NCBI GenBank assembly: GCA_037957365.1
Contig: JARHVA010000224.1
Coordinates: forward strand, 630,001-694,000
Source: Torreya grandis
Taxonomy: Eukaryota; Streptophyta; Pinopsida; Cupressales; Taxaceae
Reading direction: 5' to 3'
DNA length: 64,000 nucleotides
The position numbers and the translations under genes were made by a program. Under the pieces are notes generated by a model that worked only from the letters and a program-made list of their open reading frames with translations, did not search any database and was not told where the DNA came from. Below, in pieces: positions 59,061-64,000 of the stretch. Every line of letters begins with the position of its first letter. Position 1 is the stretch's first letter.

Positions 59061-59628
59061 AATGAATTGGGACGCTGAAATTAATGACTAAAATATATCT
59101 TTCTTGGAAAATATATAAACATATCAACTAAGTGATAAAATCCATTGATGAGGCACCAATAATAACTACATAATTGGAGTAATCATCTTAGCTATGTGAG
59201 TGCATTTTATTTTGGCTATCGCTTATTTACTCAAATCCTATCCTTTTCTTTGGAGTTCATACCATGTAATTATTAGTTTGACAAGGTTTGCACTAATGAC
59301 TTAAGCAATTTTAAGATTTATTATTATTATCAAAGGCTATGGCATGGTCACATACAATAATTCAATCACTTACTAATTTAATGTTGTGTCGATGTAAAAA
59401 TAATTACTTAATGATGAGTGTTGATGAGGGCCAATGTTTTTCTTTCACACACATGTCCTACCATCACCTTTTGGTCAAAAGTCTTGATATGCATCTCCTT
59501 TCCATAAAAAATAACTTATTATCCAACAAAATATTAATAAAACATTATTCTCATTTGATCATTTCAACTCACTATTTATTTATTTAATAATTCAATAATA
59601 TTTATATAAATAAAAGTCAACTTTTATC
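59061..59628. other. No recognisable feature
   Basis: Spacer between the gypsy remnant and the resistance-gene pseudogene. The plus open frame 59339-59587 shows no motif. Confidence 0.4.
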
Positions 59629-59637
59629 TTTATAAAA
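59629..59637 (+). promoter_or_regulatory. TATA box candidate of TIR-NBS pseudogene
   Basis: TTTATAAAA lies about 45 bases before the first readable codons of the TIR-NBS relic, in a CTTTATAAAAGACACAAACTCC context resembling a TATA box with leader start. Confidence 0.35.
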
Positions 59638-60313
59638 GACACAAACTCCAAACAAATACTATAACTTCATAGAAATATGCTTGCAAGATAATGCTCTCTT
59701 CAATAATTGTAATGGTTTCCTTCATTTTCCTAAAGCTTCACTTTTAAGCACATTTTCACATGGTTTAGTTCACAAGGTGGGTCACCATGCTTCTCCAGTC
59801 TTATCTTACTCCCTCTCCTCTGAGCGAAGTTGCAAACACAAAGCCCGATTTATCAATTTTTCTACTGGAAATGTTTTCAACGAAATTGGACCATCGGGAT
59901 CTACTTCTGGTGCATCCTCGTGGTTGGGAATGAAACAGCTGCCCTACGATAGATTCATAAATAATCGTGGAATTGATGTTAAATACTCGCTGACCAGCAG
60001 AATCTATCATTCTCTCAATGTCACAGGACTTCGAATATTTCTAGATGTGGAAGAGCTGGAGCTTGGCGATTTCTTGCTGACAGCTTTATAAGAAGCAATG
60101 GGTAGTGCTTCAGTTCATATAGCTATTTTGTCTAAGAACTATGTGGAATCCCGCTAGGGTTTGGTCGAGCTGGCTTTTATGCTGCAAACTGGCACAACGA
60201 TTATCCCTCTATCCAGTATGAAAAGAAGCGTAGATGCAGCTTAGAAAAGCTTCAGGAGTGGAAGACGGCACTCCACAAAGTTTCATTCTATTCTCATACA
60301 TCATCAATAATGA

Positions 60314-60480
60314 TGGGTAAGTAGCAAATGCGTTTCTCTCCCACACTTAATTTTATCAAATCTTCCCCTATCATGCGTTTTGTCTCTCTATTTGTTTTTA
60401 ATAAAGATCAGCAGCTGAGTGAAGTTTGTTCCGTTCTGCTATTTTTGGTGGGTTCTACTGCTACATGTATACTGACAAGC
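60314..60480 (+). other. Probable intron 1 of TIR-NBS pseudogene
   Basis: GATGGGTAAGTAG gives a strong donor at about 60314, and GACAAGCAG ends an acceptor at 60480. On both sides the coding reads as the end of TIR (YIINND) and the start of the linker exon (NIFVNRVLKVMKK). Confidence 0.6.
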
Positions 60481-60541
60481 AGAGGGTATGAACATTTTTG
60501 TGAATCGTGTATTGAAAGTAATGAAGAAGTTGTCATTAGAG

Positions 60542-60700
60542 GTGATTGAGTTTAACCAGTATTCATAAATTGGTGGGTTTATATTTTTTTATGAAACATA
60601 ACATTCATATTAAAATGTTAAATCTTAAAAAATTGTGATTTGTCCATGTCCAATTAAAATCAACAAATTTGTAAGTGCTAGATAAATTTACGGATTAAAG
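60542..60700 (+). other. Probable intron 2 of TIR-NBS pseudogene
   Basis: It starts GTGATT after codons for KKLSLE and ends AAAG before GTGACAAAACATCC, which encodes the VTKHPIDLNE start of the NBS exon. It is 159 bp, GT-AG, phase 0, at the place where plant TIR-NBS genes usually have the TIR/NBS intron. Confidence 0.7.
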
Positions 60701-61236
60701 GTGACAAAACATCCAATAGATCTCAATGAATAAGTACAGGAGTTTGAAACGATTGCACTTCATTCTCCTGGCTCTTGTCATGTAAATGTACAAATTGTGG
60801 GAATAAGGGGCATGGGTGGTTCCGGAAAAACCAAGCTTGCAAAAAATTTATCTAACAAGAAATGCTTGGCCACTGAGAGGTCGTGTTTGCTTTTTGACAT
60901 TCGAGATGTTGTTGTGAAATACCTGTTGCATTAGAAACAGAAAAAACTTCTGGAGGACCTAGGGTTTCCATGGCGCGTCCTTTGACCATGTAGATCAAGG
61001 CAAAGGGATTTTGTCAAGCCGTCTGAGATCTTTTAGGATGACGTGAATCATCCAGACTAGTTGGATGTTCTACTGTTAGGGAAAGAACAGGCTATAGTGA
61101 AGAAGAGAAGGGAAAGAAAAGACTAGTTGGATATAGCTTGTTTCTTCAATGGAGAAAAGAAGAGTTGGGCCATCGCAGTATGGGATGGATCAGGGTGGAA
61201 TGGACTGCATGGTTGGGAAAGGCTAGTGAATAACTG

Positions 61237-61354
61237 TCTTGTTGAGCTTGTTGAATTGAAGGAGGCCATGACAATTGGATGACAATGAATAAGCCTCTTG
61301 TTGAGCTAGTCGAGCTACGCAAAGACAACTGGATAAGAATGCATGATAGTTTAA
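61237..61354 (+). repeat. 59-bp tandem duplication in NBS exon
   Basis: Units 61237-61295 and 61296-61354 both begin TCTTGTTGAGCT and share ACAA-TGGAT-A-AATG. The length is not a multiple of three, so it shifts the frame just before the MHD motif. Confidence 0.8.
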
Positions 61355-61430
61355 GGGATTTGGGAAGAGAAATTGCAAATTGATAGTCACCCTATCATCT
61401 TTGGTTCCCACGGCAGATTATATATGCACA

Positions 61431-62452
61431 TTCAGCCCGCTGTAAATTTCAAAACTTGGAACTATCATTTATCGTTTGTCACTTTCTCTTAAACGAACAT
61501 ATTTGTCTGTCTGCCTGCATCCTTTCTTTTATGGTTTCACCAATTATGGCATAGGGGCAATCTCCAAGAGATCAAGAGAGTTTGATTTTTTTCACGGATA
61601 TATTTTAATGTTCCCCCAAACATATTTGAAAGAAAGGAGTTCAATAGGATTTGTGTTCTGCATTTCAGTTTTGAGGCTCTGGGTTAATGTAATTCACATC
61701 TGCTAACCTATAATAATTTCCGTCATATTATAGTGCAATTTAATGGTTGACTGGTTATTGTTTTGAGGCCTGGGTTATTGTTTTAACCAAAAAGAAATTG
61801 AGTTCCAATTGAAGTTATTGCTACATCTAATGTTCAATGTATTTCGAGGAAGGTCTTAGTTGTGTAGGTGGTTTTTTAATTTTGTTTGAAGGTAATTATT
61901 TTTTTTTTCAAAGTTTATTATATATATATATCTATAAATTATAGATATTTTTAAGATGCGTGAAATAAATGGAATGGAGTATTTTGAGAATGATAGTTTT
62001 TAGTAATTTTTACATAAATTTATCTAAAATATATATACTAGTTTATGCAAATTTTGAAAATATATATATTAAAAATGTGTGTATCTATATATAAAATATA
62101 TATATTAATTATATATATATATATATATATATAAATTATGCAATATAAAAATGTATATTAATTTTATGTATATATGTATGTGTGTATGTGTATGTATTTG
62201 TATATGTGTATATGTATATGTCTATAAATTAAATTTATCTATATAAATATATCGACATAAATAAATTATTAGTTACATTAATAAAATGAATTTGTGTTTT
62301 AATATCTTGCGGGTGTAGATACTAAAATATTTATAAAAAAATATAACATTATCATACCAAACATTCTTACAATTTAAAATTGATAGAATGAAATGGATTT
62401 GAAAATTGTAATTATTGTTGTTATTTCACAATTTTTCACCCCATTTCATCTT
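61431..62452. other. AT-rich sequence with microsatellites
   Basis: No LRR-coding sequence is visible after the NBS. TA, TATG and TGTA microsatellites lie at about 61918-62270. A plus-strand open frame (61476-61706) shows no repeat of LxxL type. Confidence 0.6.
61918..62270. repeat. Compound TA/TATG microsatellite region
   Basis: TATATATATATC, a longer (AT)n at about 62110-62132, and TATGTATATGTATGTGTGTATG runs, interrupted by short AT-rich sequence. Confidence 0.85.
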
Positions 62453-62831
62453 CTAAATGTATTCTCTTCTCACTTTGGTATAGAAGCGAATATTGATAGT
62501 TAATCCTCCTCCTATAACTTTTGGCCTTATTTCCTGCACTTCATCTTTTGTGACAAATTTTTTAGCTACATAAGGGTAGCTATTGGCATTCCAAAAAATA
62601 TTGAAAAACCCACTAGAGTCCTTGATGTCTAGATTTCCTACACATGGAGAGTCTCCCATCTCTAACAACAAAACATAATGGTTCCAGAGAACACCTGATT
62701 GTACCTAATTCAATGATAATTTTATCATATGTTCTTGTACCTGCATTTTCAGCATCTGTTATCATAAACGAATATCGGTACTTTCTAAAAATCAAACACA
62801 AAGGATCACAATATAATGGACAGACTATCAT
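62453..62831 (-). pseudogene. Two overlapping open frames, unknown protein relic
   Basis: 62613-62831 and 62453-62671 on the minus strand overlap by about 59 bases in different frames and together could be one frameshifted coding piece. Around the overlap both give an RDGRLSMC / MGDSPCVGN phrase. The composition is protein-like (Cys, Asp and Gly spread), unlike the AT-driven frames elsewhere. I do not recognise the family. Confidence 0.3.
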
Positions 62832-62885
62832 AGATCCTATAAATTAAAATGTAGGAGAGTTATCAAGAACCCATTGTTTCCAGTT

Positions 62886-62946
62886 ACAATGCTAGATTGA
62901 AAACATTCAAAACCACTACAATGCTAGATTGAAAACGTTCAAAATT
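62886..62946. repeat. 32-bp tandem duplication
   Basis: ACAATGCTAGATTGAAAAC followed by A/GTTCAAAA occurs twice at a 32-bp period. Confidence 0.9.
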
Positions 62947-63596
62947 AAAAACTAAGAAAAATATAGATTTTATAAATCTTGCAAATATTCATCTAATGTT
63001 TTCCAAGACAATGCTTTAAAAAAGTCAACTATTGGGTGTTGACATTCATGAAGTTTAAAGAATGCATAGGTTAATTTTTTAAATCAATAGGCAATAATAA
63101 TCTATGTTTTTCATTTTGATTACCGGTGATAAAATATATAGGCAGTATTGTAAAAATTAATTGAGCTTTATGTGTGGTAAAAATAAAGTGTATTTTATTG
63201 TGAGTCAAATATTTTCATTTTCTAAGTACAACATTAAATTATCAAAAATAAAATTAATGTGTGAAGGTAGAGGGTTGGTTGAAATTCAGAATATATATGT
63301 TTTAAGTTTTAAACTTGTAATAATGTCCACTCATAATAATAATAATTATTTTTTTAATAAAATTTAATATGGTATAATAATACAAGTAGGTTTTTAATTT
63401 GTCATAGAGTCCATAGATAAAATTATATTTTAGAAAGGTTAATATGCTATAATAATGTTGGTTGGATTTTTTTAAATGGAATTTTTTTAAGTGATGGTCA
63501 AATGGACATCAAATTTAAGGGTTGAATTAAAAGTGAACACACTCAATCCATTATAGCCACCTAACCACAACACTCCACCCTACCTTTGCCTCTCAA
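62947..63596. other. AT-rich spacer
   Basis: No feature recognised on either strand. Confidence 0.5.
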
Positions 63597-63735
63597 ATGC
63601 CATTGTAGAATATCTTTCAGCGTAATGATCGTTAAATGTATGCCATTTTAGAATTCCTCACTCACTCAATTACAACCCACTCACTCAATTACAACCCACC
63701 ATGGTTCCCTGGATGCCATTTTAGAATTCCTCTCA
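63597..63735. repeat. Small nested tandem repeats
   Basis: ATGCCATTxTAGAAT occurs at about 63597, 63640 and 63713, and a 19-bp unit ACTCACTCAATTACAACCC is repeated twice at 63660-63697 between the second and third. Confidence 0.85.
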
Positions 63736-64000
63736 ACGCAATAAGGGAAAAGGGGAATGAAAATAAAGTTTAATATAATAAGTCAAGAAATAGGTATATT
63801 ATTATTTTTAGAGTGAAAATATATGTATTTTACAAAATTTTAAAAAATCATCACCAAATTCAAACCAAGATCATTTGAAAAATAAATTTATTTTACAAGT
63901 GATTTTTATCAAGGTGTATATTTTGTATTTTTTAAACATTATGTTTCATGTTACTTGTATTTGAGTATTTTATTTAACCAATAGTTGAAAGCCATGTATG
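63736..64000. other. AT-rich end of window, no feature
   Basis: Nothing recognised. Confidence 0.5.

Larger units (their letters stand above)
59681..61430 (+). pseudogene. TIR-NBS(-LRR) disease-resistance gene, broken
   Basis: TIR-NBS-LRR proteins are intracellular immune receptors. The TIR domain begins at about 59945 (YDRFINNRGIDV), preceded by a conserved NEIGPSGSTS-type leader seen in conifer TIR proteins. It continues with GLRIFLDVEELELGDFL and ASVHIAILSKNY. NB-ARC in the third exon has a P-loop GIRGMGGSGKTKLAKNL at 60800-60850, kinase-2 DDVNH at about 61037, an LDIACFF block (RNBS-D) at 61127 and RMHDSLRDLGREIA at 61336-61380. RNBS-B, GLPL and the LRR are absent. In-frame stops lie at 60089, 60155, 60731, 60932, 61058 and 61381; the TIR end has a deletion and a frameshift. 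No in-frame ATG precedes the TIR leader. Confidence 0.9.

Noticed and set aside
59801..60010. Minus-strand open frame opposite the TIR domain
   Set aside because: Shadow of the TIR coding frame on the plus strand.
1..64000. tRNA, rRNA and microRNA genes
   Set aside because: The tRNA-like matches are only primer-binding sites of 12-13 bases. No cloverleaf, rRNA core or convincing miRNA foldback was recognised by eye; a tRNAscan or Infernal run would be needed to exclude them.

Overview
The window looks like intergenic chromatin from a gymnosperm, most likely a conifer. It is strongly AT-rich, contains no intact protein-coding gene that I can support, and is filled with old, stop-ridden LTR retrotransposons nested in one another. 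The only host-gene remnant is a broken TIR-NBS resistance gene of conifer type at 59.7-61.4 kb. The conifer assignment is an inference from repeat style and TIR-NBS sequence; I cannot name the species.

Region 1-23.1 kb is a nest of Ty1/copia elements, all transcribed on the minus strand. An element called A here (gag 20.50-21.54 kb, pol 5.29-7.13 kb) was split by a copia element C (7138-20496, target-site duplication AATAT on both sides). C was later split inside its RNase H region by a 7.3-kb non-autonomous large-LTR element (7881-15183, termini TGATC/GATCA, TSD TATT[T/C]). A third copia pol (F, 2.37-5.28 kb) abuts a 1.04-kb LTR. The composite C-LTR / A-gag / A-LTR / F-RNase H occurs twice (1-2826 and 20244-23104), including the same C-into-A insertion junction, so a segment was duplicated after C inserted. 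At 23.6-25.1 kb lies another decayed copia (G).

Region 25.1-28.0 kb is AT-rich non-coding DNA with hairpins and a degenerate tandem repeat. Region 28.05-49.3 kb is a three-LTR, two-interior array of one non-autonomous family (H): about 3.75-kb LTRs and about 2.2-kb interiors holding only a gag-like zinc-knuckle reading frame. The third H LTR was interrupted by a 5.6-kb Tnt1/Tork-like copia element (I, 40139-45717), the best preserved element here, with 0.67-kb LTRs, PBS, PPT, TSD AAGAT and recognisable gag, protease, integrase, RT and RNase H, all disabled.

Region 49.3-59.7 kb is poorly recognisable: diverged direct repeats, an AT microsatellite, a plus-strand LTR with an initiator-Met primer-binding site (54201-54620), a 254-bp tandem duplication, and decayed minus-strand Ty3/gypsy RNase H and integrase (57.85-59.06 kb). 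After the TIR-NBS pseudogene, 61.4-64.0 kb is AT-rich sequence with microsatellites and small tandem repeats.

Nothing here acts as a working pathway. The interest lies in the insertion order, the non-autonomous LTR families, a palindromic motif in element I, and the resistance-gene relic. Positions of decayed domains are approximate because they were read by eye through stops and frameshifts.
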